Assembly: GCF_965276875.1 (NCBI RefSeq) | Contig: NZ_OZ255701.1 | Location: 3,162,001-3,226,000 of the forward strand | Length of the DNA: 64,000 nt | Direction: 5' to 3' | Source of the DNA: Lichenicoccus sp965276875 | GTDB lineage: Bacteria; Pseudomonadota; Alphaproteobacteria; Acetobacterales; Acetobacteraceae | Shown here: in pieces, positions 43,103 to 53,275 of the stretch | Layout: every line of letters starts with the position of its first letter | How positions within the stretch are numbered: position 1 is the first letter of the stretch | The notes under the pieces: model-generated | Told to the model about the DNA's origin: nothing | Seen by the model: the letters and a program-made list of their open reading frames with translations, nothing else | Databases searched by the model: none | Translations under genes and position numbers: made by a program

Positions 43103-44074
43103 CTAGGCGGTGCCGTGCACGCTGCCCCGCGCGAAGCGGAAGTCAAGTGCGCAGAACTCACAGGTCATGACGATGTCGCCGCCCGTGACCATATGGTCGA
43201 GATCGTCGGCGGGGAAGCCTTCGAGGATGCCGGCGAGTCGGGCGCGCGAGCAGCGGCAGCCATAGGCCAGCGCCCGCGGCCGGTCGGCGGCCACACCCTC
43301 GCTATGGAACAGCCGATAGAGCAGGTCTTCCGGCGCCAGCTCGTCATTCAGCAGCTCGTCGTCACTGAGCGTGGCGGCCAGCGTCAGGGCGGTGCGCCAG
43401 CGCTCCTGCTGCTCGGCCGTGGGCAGGTGCTCCCCAACTTCGCCCACCACATCGCCGTCTTGCGCGATCCGTTCGAGGACCAGCGCCGAGGCACGCCAGC
43501 CGGCGCCGGTCTGTCGGCAGGCCAGCCGGACGACGCAGTCATGCTGCTCGGAGGTCTCGAAATAATGCTGCGCCATGGCAGCCAGGCTGTCGCCGGTGAT
43601 CGCGACGATGCCCTGGTGCGGCTGCATGTCCTCGCTGTCGCCGCCGCCTTCGACGGTGAAGGCCAGATAGCCGGCGCCGAGCAGGGTCGCGGCACTCGGC
43701 TGAGTGTCGCGGCACTCAAGGTCCGCCAGGCGCTGCGGGTCGGCGCGCGCATAGAAGCGCAGCGCCCCGGCATCGGTGCAGTCGGCAAGCAGCATCGAGA
43801 CCGGCCCGTCGCCCTTCGCCTGGACACTGAAGCTGCCGCGGAATTTCAGCGCCGAGGCCAGTCCCGCAACCAGCGCCAACGCCTCGCCCGCGAGGCGGGT
43901 GACGGGTGCCGGGTTGGCATGGCGCGCCAGCAGCGCCTCGGCGAGCGGGCCCAGGCGCACCAGCCGGCCGCGCACCGGACGGTCCGGCAAAAAAAACGGC
44001 GTGATGCCGCGCGGCACCACGATGTCCGGCACGTCCGGGCGGTTTGTATCAAGGAAGGCGGGTGTATCGACCAT
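43103..44074 (-). CDS. hslO: Hsp33 redox-regulated molecular chaperone
   Basis: Hsp33 of 323 residues, activated by oxidation to prevent protein aggregation. N-terminal marks are ALVAGLASALKFRGSFSVQAKGDG and YLAFTVEG; the C-terminal redox zinc site has both cysteine pairs, CRCSRARL (about 255-262) and CEFCALDFRF (about 307-316). ATG 44074 was preferred to the overlapping TTG at 44122 because it gives the usual N-terminus; the longer form would be coupled to the small gene upstream by TTGA. It follows argD-argF, an arrangement frequent in alphaproteobacteria. Confidence 0.93.
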   Translation of the reverse strand: MVDTPAFLDTNRPDVPDIVVPRGITPFFLPDRPVRGRLVRLGPLAEALLARHANPAPVTRLAGEALALVAGLASALKFRGSFSVQAKGDGPVSMLLADCTDAGALRFYARADPQRLADLECRDTQPSAATLLGAGYLAFTVEGGGDSEDMQPHQGIVAITGDSLAAMAQHYFETSEQHDCVVRLACRQTGAGWRASALVLERIAQDGDVVGEVGEHLPTAEQQERWRTALTLAATLSDDELLNDELAPEDLLYRLFHSEGVAADRPRALAYGCRCSRARLAGILEGFPADDLDHMVTGGDIVMTCEFCALDFRFARGSVHGTA

Positions 44075-44118
44075 GCCCGCAAGATAGGTGGCGGCGGCAA
44101 GCCTCGCCAGATACCCGT

Positions 44119-44445
44119 TCAAATCCCGGCGCTGAGGGCCGCCTCGAGCGATTCCAGCTTCTGTTCGAGCGCGGCACGGGCGTGTGCCGCGATCGCCTGC
44201 TGCGCCTCCAGGTCGCGCAGCAGCGCCAGCCGGCAGCGATCATGCGCCGCATCGACGTCGCCGCCGCGTCCGGGAGAGGCCAGGCAGTCGAGATAGCTAT
44301 TGCGCAGGCCGGTCAGCGCCGGTCCCTGGCGCAGCCCGAGGGCGGGATCGCCGAGGATCTCGTCGACACCCTGCTCGACCCAGCCGGGTGCGGCCGGCAC
44401 CTCCTCGGTGCTCGAGGGGGTGGCATTGGCCGGCGGCTGGGTCAT
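44119..44445 (-). CDS. Small hypothetical protein between argF and hslO
   Basis: 108 residues, mostly helical and charged: EQGVDEILGDPALGLRQGPA in the first half, YLDCLASPGR in the middle, and a C-terminal helix LLRDLEAQQAIAAHARAALEQKLESLEAAL probable as coiled coil (parts only). I do not recognise a family. The ATG overlaps the argF stop (ATGA), and the stop overlaps a possible TTG start of hslO, so it is embedded in the same transcript. Confidence 0.65.
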   Translation of the reverse strand: MTQPPANATPSSTEEVPAAPGWVEQGVDEILGDPALGLRQGPALTGLRNSYLDCLASPGRGGDVDAAHDRCRLALLRDLEAQQAIAAHARAALEQKLESLEAALSAGI

Positions 44446-45398
44446 GCGGCGATGTCTCCAATCGTGGTCCAGTCGTCGCCGCCAAGCACCCAGGCGAGCA
44501 GGCCTTTCTGGGCGTGCAGCCGGTTCTCCGCCTCGTCGAACACCACCGACCACGGCCCGTCGATCACCGCGTCGGTGACCTCCTCGCCGCGATGCGCCGG
44601 CAGGCAGTGCATGAACAGCGCGTCCGCCGCCGCCTGCGCCATCAGGCCGGCATCGACCCGGTAGGGCGAGAGGATGGCGCCGCGGTCCGCGGCCGGATCG
44701 TCGGACATCGACACCCAGGTGTCGGTGACCACGCAGCGCGCGCCGCGGACGGCCTCCCGCGCATTGCCGGCGACGATGATCGAACCACCCTGCGCCCGTG
44801 CCCAGTCGATCACTGCGGGGTCGGGTGCCAATGCGGCGGGCGTGGCGAGGTTGAGGGTGAAGCCGAAGCGCGGCGCCGCCTCGATCCAGGACCGCGCCAT
44901 GTTGTTGCCGTCGCCGCACCAGGCGACGATCTGGCCGGCGATCGGCCCGCGATGCTCCTCGAAGGTCAGGATATCGGCAAGGATCTGCGTCGGGTGCGAG
45001 CGCGCGGTCAGGCCGTTGATCACCGGAATGCTGCTATGCGCGACCAGTGCCGCCAGCTTGGCGGTGTCGTCGGTGCGCAGCACCAGTGCGTCGAGGAAGC
45101 GCGACAGCACGCGTGCGGTATCGGCGATGCTCTCGCCGCGGCCGAGCTGGGTATCGCGCGGCGACAGCACGATCACCTCGCCACCGAGCTGCAGCATCGC
45201 CACCTCGAAGGAGACGCGGGTGCGGGTCGAGGGCTTTTCCATCATCAGCCCCAGCACCCGCCCGGCCAGCGGGCGACCGGGATGCAGAGGCCGGCGCCGC
45301 CCGGCCTGGGCGTGCTTAATCCGGGCCGCGACCGCGAGGATGGCGCGCAGGGTGGCGGCATCGAGGTCGCGCAGCTCGAGAAAGTGCCTTGGTGCCAT
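44442..45398 (-). CDS. argF: Ornithine carbamoyltransferase
   Basis: Catalyses carbamoyl phosphate plus ornithine to citrulline in arginine biosynthesis. The 318-residue sequence has the carbamoyl-phosphate motif KPSTRTRVSFEVA (about 55-67), SHPTQILADILTFEEHRG (about 130), WCGDGNNMARSW and the catalytic HCLPAHRGEEVTD (about 269-281). Length and motifs are normal. It lies 3 nt after argD on the minus strand, and the two form an arginine gene pair. Confidence 0.97.
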   Translation of the reverse strand: MAPRHFLELRDLDAATLRAILAVAARIKHAQAGRRRPLHPGRPLAGRVLGLMMEKPSTRTRVSFEVAMLQLGGEVIVLSPRDTQLGRGESIADTARVLSRFLDALVLRTDDTAKLAALVAHSSIPVINGLTARSHPTQILADILTFEEHRGPIAGQIVAWCGDGNNMARSWIEAAPRFGFTLNLATPAALAPDPAVIDWARAQGGSIIVAGNAREAVRGARCVVTDTWVSMSDDPAADRGAILSPYRVDAGLMAQAAADALFMHCLPAHRGEEVTDAVIDGPWSVVFDEAENRLHAQKGLLAWVLGGDDWTTIGDIAA

Positions 45399-45401
45399 GT
45401 G

Positions 45402-46577
<1,176 letters not shown>

Positions 46578-46807
46578 CGCGTCGTCCTGCACCGTGACAG
46601 TGCCAGCGTGCAAGGATGCCGTGCGCGAGGAAGGCAAGTCAAACGGCCGGCGGTACGCGGCGGTTTAGCCGGACGGCGCCCAGGGACGGTGCACAGGGGT
46701 AGGCATCTCACCGGATCGTCGCCATACTGCACGCTCGGTGCTTCATTCCTTTACGGTCGGGCAGATGGGTCGTCGTTGCGAGGACCTCCGAAACTGGGAG
46801 ACTGGCC

Positions 46808-47014
46808 ATGCCGAACGGCACGGTTAAATGGTTCAATGCGACCAAAGGCTATGGTTTCATCCAGCCTGCGGATGGGTCGAGCGATGTCTTCGTGCACATC
46901 TCCGCTGTGGAACGCGCCGGCCTACAAGGGCTCAATGACGGACAGGCCGTCAGTTTCGACCTGGAGAGCGGCCAGAAAGGCCGTGTTTCCGCGGTGAACC
47001 TGAAGGTCGTTTGA
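46808..47014 (+). CDS. Cold-shock domain protein (CspA family)
   Basis: A 68-residue single cold-shock domain that binds single-stranded RNA and DNA. RNP1 is KGYGFIQ (about 13-19) and RNP2 DVFVHIS (about 26-32), both with the aromatic residues. Length is normal. A GAAACTGGGAGACTGG leader precedes the ATG. The about 170-bp upstream region may hold a structured 5' UTR as is usual for csp genes, but I cannot demonstrate one. A charged mini-protein gene follows 10 nt downstream. Confidence 0.93.
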   Translation: MPNGTVKWFNATKGYGFIQPADGSSDVFVHISAVERAGLQGLNDGQAVSFDLESGQKGRVSAVNLKVV

Positions 47015-47024
47015 AGGAGGATCG

Positions 47025-47192
47025 ATGACCTTCAAGGTCAATTACGGATTTCAGAAGGCGGAACGCGACCGGGCGAAGCAGGCCAAGAAGGAAGCCAAGC
47101 GCCGCGAAAAGGAAGAGGCCGCGTCGAAGGTGGATGGCACGGCGCCGGATGAACACGCGCCTGGAGAGGAGAGCGAGTCCACACCTTCCTGA
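47025..47192 (+). CDS. Highly charged mini-protein downstream of csp
   Basis: A 55-residue frame beginning MTFKVNYGFQKAERDRAKQ, then a Lys/Arg/Glu-rich helix (about 13-34) and an acidic Pro/Ser tail. A strong AAGGAGG ribosome site stands 6 nt before ATG 47025, and it is 10 nt behind the cold-shock gene, so both are on one transcript. Similar short lysine-rich proteins often accompany csp genes in alphaproteobacteria. A nucleic-acid binding or RNA-chaperone accessory role is plausible but only inferred. Confidence 0.78.
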   Translation: MTFKVNYGFQKAERDRAKQAKKEAKRREKEEAASKVDGTAPDEHAPGEESESTPS

Positions 47193-47225
47193 GACGGTCC
47201 ATTACCGCACGCTCCAACCGGAGCG

Positions 47226-47252
47226 CGCTCTCCGCGCAAACCGCGGAGAGCG
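47226..47252. terminator. Bidirectional hairpin terminator between csp unit and carD
   Basis: CGCTCTCCGCG pairs perfectly with CGCGGAGAGCG around a 5-nt CAAAC loop, an 11-bp stem. It lies between convergent genes. No long T run follows, so it may be only partly intrinsic. Confidence 0.7.
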
Positions 47253-47257
47253 TATGC

Positions 47258-47842
47258 TCAGGCAGCCTTCATCGTTGCCGTCAGCCGGTCGAGAACGACC
47301 GTCTTGTCCGCACCCTCGACAACGGCAATCTCCGCGCCGAACCGGTCCAGCGCCAGTTCGAACAGCTTGCGCTCGCTGAAGCTGCCCTCGAGATTGTCGA
47401 CGTGACGCTGCAGGTCGCGCACCACCTCGGCCACCTGCAACAGGTCGCCAGAGTTGATGCGGGCCTGGATCTCGACCGCGCGTCGCGCCCAGAGCGCCTT
47501 GCTGATCCGCGGCTTGCCCCGGATTACCGCCATCGCCTTCTCCACGATCTCCCGGCTTGCGATCTTGCGCAGGCCGGACGCGCGGGCGCGCGCCAGGGGA
47601 ATGCGCAACGTCATCTGGTTATCGGAGAACGAGACCTGGATGACCTCGAGCTTGTGCCCCGCGATCTCCTCGAGACCAATGCGGTCGATCCGGCCAACGC
47701 CATGCGCCGCATAGACGACCGCGTCGCCTTCCTTGAAGGGATCGTCATCGACCGTCTTCTCGTGGGCAGCGGTGTTGCCCGCGGCCTTGCGCACCTGCGC
47801 CTCGGTCATCGCGGTCCTGGTGGCTGGTTTGAAGACGTTCAT
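47258..47842 (-). CDS. CarD-family RNA polymerase-binding regulator
   Basis: A 194-residue regulator with an N-terminal CarD/TRCF RNA-polymerase interaction domain (FKEGDAVVYAAHGVGRIDRI, about 36-55) and a helical C-terminal part (EIVEKAMAVIRGKPRISKALWARR; LLQVAEVVRDLQRH; SFSERKLFELALDRFGAEIA). CarD proteins stabilise open promoter complexes, notably at rRNA promoters. ATG 47842 has GGGAGG 8 nt before it. It converges on the csp unit across a strong hairpin. Confidence 0.93.
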   Translation of the reverse strand: MNVFKPATRTAMTEAQVRKAAGNTAAHEKTVDDDPFKEGDAVVYAAHGVGRIDRIGLEEIAGHKLEVIQVSFSDNQMTLRIPLARARASGLRKIASREIVEKAMAVIRGKPRISKALWARRAVEIQARINSGDLLQVAEVVRDLQRHVDNLEGSFSERKLFELALDRFGAEIAVVEGADKTVVLDRLTATMKAA

Positions 47843-48088
47843 CAAAGGCCTCCCGCCATTTCGGCATGACGTGGGCAATGCGGCATCATGATCCCCTAAA
47901 TTATGGCGCCGAGGTCGCCGCTCCGGCTTGCGGCATCAGCGCGGCACGCGCGACACTGACCCGCGCCCGGAGTGTCGCATAAAATGCTCTTCACGCATAT
48001 GGTGGTGACATCGCAGTGCCGCAACGGCTAGAAGCCGCCCCGGCTTGACACCAGCTTGGGTGTTCAAACGAGACAGAGGGTCACGACA

Positions 48089-48448
48089 ATTTTCAAAGGC
48101 AATAAATTCGACGAGCGCCAGCAGACCTCCGCTGATGCCAAGGCGGCGTTGCTTGCTAAATTCAAGACCCGGCCGGCGCCGGATGATCCAGCACTCCTAG
48201 CCAAGCAGGCCGAGCGGCGCGCCATTGCCGAGGCGCGCGAAATCCGTGCCGCGGAACGCCGCAAGCAACGCGAGGCGGAAGCGGTCCAGCTGGCCGCGGA
48301 GCGTGCCGCCGCTGCCGCCGCGGCGGCGGCGGCGCAGGCCGAGCGCGAGATCGCCGCGCGCGAGGCGGCACGGCAGGAGGCGCTGCTTCGCCTGGAGCAG
48401 AAGGCCGCGCGCGACAGGCGCTATGCCGCGCGCAAGGCGCGCCGCTGA
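48089..48448 (+). CDS. DUF6481-family protein with possible ATT start
   Basis: About 120 residues, matching the DUF6481 family: FKGNKFDERQQTSADAKAAL followed by a long Ala/Arg/Glu-rich coiled helix to the end. Family members normally start right before FKGN with Met. Here the codon at that place is ATT (48089), with AGAGGG 8 nt upstream. Alternatives in frame are TTG 48056 and GTG 48060, which lack a comparable ribosome site. Function is unknown. The stop overlaps the CTG start proposed for recX. Confidence 0.75.
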   Translation: MFKGNKFDERQQTSADAKAALLAKFKTRPAPDDPALLAKQAERRAIAEAREIRAAERRKQREAEAVQLAAERAAAAAAAAAAQAEREIAAREAARQEALLRLEQKAARDRRYAARKARR

Positions 48449-49041
48449 AGGCTGTCGGCGGCCTTTCGGAAGCTGAACTGCGCGAAGCAGCACTCACGCA
48501 CCTTGCCCGCTTTGCCACCACCGAGGCCGGGTTGCTGCGCGTCCTGACGCGACGGATTGCCCGTTGGACGCGTCAGGCGCTTGACCGCGGCGACGAGCCC
48601 GACGCGGTGCATGACGTGGCACGCGACGCGCGCGCTCTCGCCGCAATTGTCGCCGTTGAAATGGTCCGCAAAGGTGCGATCGACGATGCCGCCTTTGCCG
48701 CCGGTCGCGCGCGGGCCCTCACCCGCGCCGGGCGGTCGCGCCGCGCCGTCGCCGCCCATCTCGCAACGCGCGGTGTGGCGGCAGACCAAATCCAGGCGGC
48801 GATCCTCGATCTGCCCGACTCGGCGGAGGCGACGCAGCTCGCCGCCGCCCTGGTGCAGGCACGCAGGCGTCGTATCGGTCCGTTCCGCGCGGGCGACGCC
48901 GCGCTGACGCCGATCGAGCAGCAGCGCGCGCTGGCGGCCCTGGCGCGCGCCGGCTTCGACCATGACATCGCGGCAGCCGCGCTGGCCTGCGACCCGGAGA
49001 CCGCCGAGCGGCTGATCGCCGGGCTTCGCTCGTTTCTGTAA
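48445..49041 (+). CDS. recX: RecX-family regulatory protein
   Basis: RecX modulates RecA filament formation. The frame reads AELREAALTHLARFATTEAG, LRVLTRRIARWTRQAL, then AFAAGRARALTRAGRSRRAV and LAALARAGFDHDIAAAAL, the three-helix RecX repeats. The first family helix lies before any ATG, GTG or TTG. Translation probably begins at CTG 48445, which overlaps the stop of the DUF6481 gene (CTGA). TTG 48532 is the first conventional start but would delete one helix. Length from CTG is 198 residues, normal for the family. Confidence 0.87.
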   Translation: MKAVGGLSEAELREAALTHLARFATTEAGLLRVLTRRIARWTRQALDRGDEPDAVHDVARDARALAAIVAVEMVRKGAIDDAAFAAGRARALTRAGRSRRAVAAHLATRGVAADQIQAAILDLPDSAEATQLAAALVQARRRRIGPFRAGDAALTPIEQQRALAALARAGFDHDIAAAALACDPETAERLIAGLRSFL

Positions 49042-49113
49042 CCGCTCATGATCGCTTCAATTATGTGACGGGCCTGTCAGTGCGCCGTCAGTCATCGGCG
49101 CTAGAATAAGCCC

Positions 49114-50151
49114 GTGATTGTATTAAGGCCCGTGCGCGCCGCTCTGCTCCTGGCTGTTCTGTTCGGGGGAGCCCGTCAGGCGGCCGCGGACCCGGACGCC
49201 GACACGGCCATTCAGGCGCCGGATCATGCCACGCGCATCGATGGCGTCCCTGCTCTGCGCCTCGACCAGGCGACCCGCGCGCGCGCCGGGATCGAGGTGG
49301 CGAGGCTCGCGCCCGCTTCATACCAGGATCTGCGTCCGGCCTACGCCACCGTGCTCGATGCGACATCGCTCGCCGAGACGGTCGGGCGCATCGCCGTGGC
49401 GCGCGCCCAGGCGCTGAGTGCCAAGTCGCAACTGAGTGCCGCCGACCAGACGCAGCAACGCAGCCGCGTGCTCTACGGCGAACAGTCGAACGTTTCGCTC
49501 GCACAGCTCCAAGTCAGCGAGGCCACCGCCCGTAGCGCGCAGGCCTCGCGGACCGCCGCGGACGCGGCATTGCAAGCGTTGACCCTGGCCGCGCGACTGC
49601 GCTGGGGACCCATCCTTGGAGCGGCGGTGATCGATGCGGCACCGCTCGCGCAGCGGCTGCTCGAACGCCAGGAGCTGCTGCTGCAGGTGACGCTGGCACC
49701 CGGCGAGGCGCCCACGGCAGCAGCCGGAAACGCAGCCCCGAACACGGCAGAGGTGCACATCCCGGGGCGCCCGCTCGTCCTGGCCCGCTTCGTCAGTCCG
49801 GCGGCACGGGTCGATCCCGCCATCCAGGCGCCGAGCTACTTCTACGTCGTGCCTGCCTCAAGCGGCCTGCTGCCCGGTTTGCACCTGGCCGTCTCGCTGC
49901 CGTTCGGACCGTCTCGTGTAGGCGTCCTGGTGCCGGCCACGGCCATCGTCTGGGCGCACGGACAGGCCTGGGCCTACCGCGCGCAGGGCGCCGACGACTT
50001 CGTGCCGACACGGATTGCGATGTCGCACCCGGCCCCGGATGGGGGCGCCATCGTCACCAGCCTGCCGCCCGGCGCCAGGCTGGTGGTCCGAGGCGCGCAG
50101 TTGCTGCTCTCCGAGGCGGCGCGGGCGCAGTTCCAGGACGCCAGCGACTAG
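49114..50151 (+). CDS. Periplasmic adaptor (membrane fusion) protein of an RND efflux system
   Basis: A 345-residue exported protein: signal peptide VLRPVRAALLLAVLFGGARQ with cleavage near AAA. A CusB/CzcB-like body follows, with a short coiled stretch (RAQALSAKSQLSAADQTQQR, about 90-110; QLQVSEATARSAQASRTAAD) and beta-barrel parts late (ATAIVWAHGQAWAYRAQGAD). The start is GTG. It sits 31 nt before the RND pump and should link the pump to an outer membrane channel. No TolC-like gene is in the window. The sequence is diverged from CusB, so the metal is uncertain. Confidence 0.8.
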   Translation: MIVLRPVRAALLLAVLFGGARQAAADPDADTAIQAPDHATRIDGVPALRLDQATRARAGIEVARLAPASYQDLRPAYATVLDATSLAETVGRIAVARAQALSAKSQLSAADQTQQRSRVLYGEQSNVSLAQLQVSEATARSAQASRTAADAALQALTLAARLRWGPILGAAVIDAAPLAQRLLERQELLLQVTLAPGEAPTAAAGNAAPNTAEVHIPGRPLVLARFVSPAARVDPAIQAPSYFYVVPASSGLLPGLHLAVSLPFGPSRVGVLVPATAIVWAHGQAWAYRAQGADDFVPTRIAMSHPAPDGGAIVTSLPPGARLVVRGAQLLLSEAARAQFQDASD

Positions 50152-50182
50152 GGCCAGGACGATTAGGCAGGGCGACCAAGGC

Positions 50183-53100
50183 ATGCAGGCTGCAATCATC
50201 CGCGGCGCCATCCGCCTGCGCGGCGTCGTCCTGGTGCTCGCCTGCATCGTCGTCGCCTATGGCGTGCATGGCCTGGTCCAGGCCCGCTACGATGTGTTCC
50301 CGGAATTCGCGCCGCCGCAGGTCGGGGTACAGACCGAGGCCATTGGGCTGACACCGCGGCAGGTCGAGATCTTGGTGACGCGGCCGGTGGAGCTCGCCAT
50401 CGAAGGGCTGCCCGGAATCGAGCGCCTGCAATCCAGCTCGATCTCGGGACTGTCGGCGGTCACGGTCTACTTCAAGCTCGGCACCGACATCTATCGCGCC
50501 CGTCAGCTCGTCGGCGAACAGCTCGCGGTGGCCGCGCGGGCGTTGCCGTTGGCGGCGGTGCCGACGATGACCCCGCTCACCTCCTCGACCGGCATCGTCC
50601 TGGTCGCCGGACTGAGCGCGTCCTCGCAGTCATTAATGCGGCTGCGCACCCTGGCCGACTGGACGATCCGCCCGCGCCTGCTGGCGGTGCCGGGGGTGGC
50701 GGCGGTCGAGATCTTCGGCGGCGACGTGCGCACGCTGCAAATCCAGGTCGATCCCGATCAGCTCGTCCGCTACCGGCTCGCGCTGACCGACGTGCTCGCC
50801 GCCGCCGATCGTGCCACCGGGGTGCGCGGCGCGGGCTTCATCGACACGCCCAACCAACGCATCCTGCTGCGCACCGAGGGTCAGGCGGCGACCGCGGCGG
50901 CGTTGCGTCGCACGGTGATCCGCAGGCTTGGCAGCGGCGTGGTCACGCTCGGCGACGTCGCCCGGGTGATCGCGGCTCCAGCCCCCGCCATCGGCGCCGG
51001 CGGTGTCGAAGGCAGGCCGGGGGTGGTGCTCAACGTCAATGAGCAATATGGCGCCAACACGCTCGCGGTCAGCCGCAGGGTGAGAGCAGCACTTCGCCCC
51101 CTGCGCGTGAAGCTGGCGCAACAGGGCATCACCCTGCGCTCCGATCTGTTCCGTCCCGCCCGCTTCATCCATGTCGCCTTGAGCGATCTCGGCGTCTCGC
51201 TGCTGCTCGGCGGCGCCCTGGTGGTGGCGGTGCTGCTGCTGTTCCTGTTCGACCTCCGCACGGCGGCGATCTCGTTTGTCGCGATCCCGCTGTCGCTGCT
51301 GGGCGCGACCCTGGTGCTGGAGCGGCTGGGTGCGACGATCAACACGATGACCCTGAGCGGCCTGGCGATCGCCATTGGCGAGGTGGTGGACGATGCGGTG
51401 ATCGGCGTCGAGAACGTGGTCCGCCGGCTGCGCGAGAACCGCGGCCTGTCCGCCCCGCGTCCCGAGGCGCTGGTCGTGATCGAGGCCTGCCTGGAGGTGC
51501 GCGGCGCGGTCGTCTATGCGACGTTCGCTGTGATCGCGGTGTTCCTGCCGGTGATCTTTCTGTCAGGGGTCGGTGGCAGGCTGTTCGCCCCGCTTGGTCT
51601 CGCCTACATCCTGGCCGTGCTGGCCTCGCTGGTGGTGGCGCTGACCGTGGTGCCGGCGCTGTGCGTGCTGCTGCTGACCGGCCGACGCGCACGCGGCAGC
51701 GGACGCACGCAGGCGCCCCCAGTCGTGCGCTGGACCCGCGGCGGCTATGAGCGGCTGTTAGGCGCCCTGGTGCCACGGCCGCGCGCGGCGAGTGCGTGCG
51801 CCCTCGTCGTCACCCTGGCCGCATGCGTCGCCTTGCCGCTGTTCGAGCCCAGCTTTATCCCGGATCTGCGCGAGGGCCACTTCATCGTCCATATGACCGC
51901 GGTGCCGGGCACCTCGCTGGCGCAATCGCTGCGTCTCGGTGATGCGGTCAGCGCCGTCCTGCTGCGGCTGCCGGAGGTGCGCTCGGTGGCGCAGCGGGTC
52001 GGCCGCGCGGCGCTTGGGGTCGATACCTCTGGCACCAACGAAAGCGAGTTCGAGGTCGATCTCAGGCGCGGCACATCGGCGCGGGCGGAGGACGACATCC
52101 GCGCAGCACTCGCCAACTTCGTCGGCGTCACCCTGTCGGTCAACAGCTTCCTGACCGAGCGAATCCAGGAGACGCTCTCCGGCGACGCCGCCCCGGTGGC
52201 GGTGCAGGTCACCGGCGGCGATCTCGACACGATCGACAGCACCGCCGCCGCCGTCGCGCGCGTGCTCACCGGCGTGCGTGGCGCCAGCGGCGTGCGGGTG
52301 ACCTCGCCGCCGGGCCTGCCGATCCTGACCATCCGGCTGCGTGGCGCGGACCTTGAGCGCTGGGGACTGGACCCCGTGGATGTCCTCGATCTAGTACGCG
52401 CCGCCTACCAGGGCGATGTCTCCGGACAGGTCTACGAGCACAACGCAATCTTCGACGTGCTGACCCTGCTGGCACCGACGTCGCGCAACAGCGTCGCCGC
52501 GGTCGGCGCACTGACGCTGCGCACCCCTGACGGTACGCTGATCTCGCTCGGCCAGGTCGCGGACATCTTCGAGGCCTCGGGCCGCAGCCGGATCGCGCAT
52601 CTGGACGGCCTGCGCGCCCAGAGCGTCACCGCCGAGGTCACCGGCCGCGCGATTGCCGGGTTCGTGCATGACGCACGTGCTGCCGTCGCGGCGCGTCTCC
52701 ACCTGCCGCTCGGCACCAATCTGCGTTTCGCCGGCAGCGCGGAGGCGGCGGCAAAGGCACGCGGCGACCTGACCTTGAACGCCCTCGTCGCGGCAATCGG
52801 TGTCGTGCTGCTGCTCTCGGTGGCGATGCGTACCGCGCGCCGGCTGTTGCTGGTGCTGTGCAACCTGCCGATGGCACTCGCCGGCGGCGTGCTGGCGGTA
52901 TTCGCGCTGCATAGCGACCTCTCGCTCGGCGCCATGGTCGGCTTCGTGACCCTGTTCGGCATCACCCTGCGCAACGCGGTACTGATGATCGACCATTTCG
53001 AGCATCTGGTGCGCGTCGAGCGGCGCGACTGGACGACGCAGACGGCGATCGCGGGTGCCGCCGATCGGCTGCCGGCGATCCTGATGACCTCGCTGGTCAC

Positions 53101-53275
53101 GGCACTCGGGCTGCTGCCGTTGGCGATCGGCGCGGGCACGCCGGGGCGCGAGGTCGAGGGGCCGATGGCGGTGGTGATCCTCGGCGGCCTGCTGACCTCG
53201 ATGCTGCTCACCCTGCTGCTGCTGCCGACCCTGGCGCTGCGTTTCGGCCGCTTCGAGGCGGCGGCGCGCCGATGA
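50183..53275 (+). CDS. Heavy-metal efflux RND transporter (CusA/CzcA family)
   Basis: Inner-membrane proton antiporter of 1030 residues, the usual RND size, with two large periplasmic loops and 12 predicted helices. The HME-RND motif VVDDAVIGVENVVRRLREN lies at about 405-423. The first loop contains ARYDVFPEFAPPQVGVQTEA and ITNP-like IRPRLLAVPGVAAVEIFGG. In-frame start ATG 50183 gives MQAAIIRGAIRLRGVVLVLA. It exports a metal cation, probably Cu, Ag, Zn, Co or Cd. Its stop overlaps the exchanger gene start (ATGA). Confidence 0.92.
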   Translation: MQAAIIRGAIRLRGVVLVLACIVVAYGVHGLVQARYDVFPEFAPPQVGVQTEAIGLTPRQVEILVTRPVELAIEGLPGIERLQSSSISGLSAVTVYFKLGTDIYRARQLVGEQLAVAARALPLAAVPTMTPLTSSTGIVLVAGLSASSQSLMRLRTLADWTIRPRLLAVPGVAAVEIFGGDVRTLQIQVDPDQLVRYRLALTDVLAAADRATGVRGAGFIDTPNQRILLRTEGQAATAAALRRTVIRRLGSGVVTLGDVARVIAAPAPAIGAGGVEGRPGVVLNVNEQYGANTLAVSRRVRAALRPLRVKLAQQGITLRSDLFRPARFIHVALSDLGVSLLLGGALVVAVLLLFLFDLRTAAISFVAIPLSLLGATLVLERLGATINTMTLSGLAIAIGEVVDDAVIGVENVVRRLRENRGLSAPRPEALVVIEACLEVRGAVVYATFAVIAVFLPVIFLSGVGGRLFAPLGLAYILAVLASLVVALTVVPALCVLLLTGRRARGSGRTQAPPVVRWTRGGYERLLGALVPRPRAASACALVVTLAACVALPLFEPSFIPDLREGHFIVHMTAVPGTSLAQSLRLGDAVSAVLLRLPEVRSVAQRVGRAALGVDTSGTNESEFEVDLRRGTSARAEDDIRAALANFVGVTLSVNSFLTERIQETLSGDAAPVAVQVTGGDLDTIDSTAAAVARVLTGVRGASGVRVTSPPGLPILTIRLRGADLERWGLDPVDVLDLVRAAYQGDVSGQVYEHNAIFDVLTLLAPTSRNSVAAVGALTLRTPDGTLISLGQVADIFEASGRSRIAHLDGLRAQSVTAEVTGRAIAGFVHDARAAVAARLHLPLGTNLRFAGSAEAAAKARGDLTLNALVAAIGVVLLLSVAMRTARRLLLVLCNLPMALAGGVLAVFALHSDLSLGAMVGFVTLFGITLRNAVLMIDHFEHLVRVERRDWTTQTAIAGAADRLPAILMTSLVTALGLLPLAIGAGTPGREVEGPMAVVILGGLLTSMLLTLLLLPTLALRFGRFEAAARR

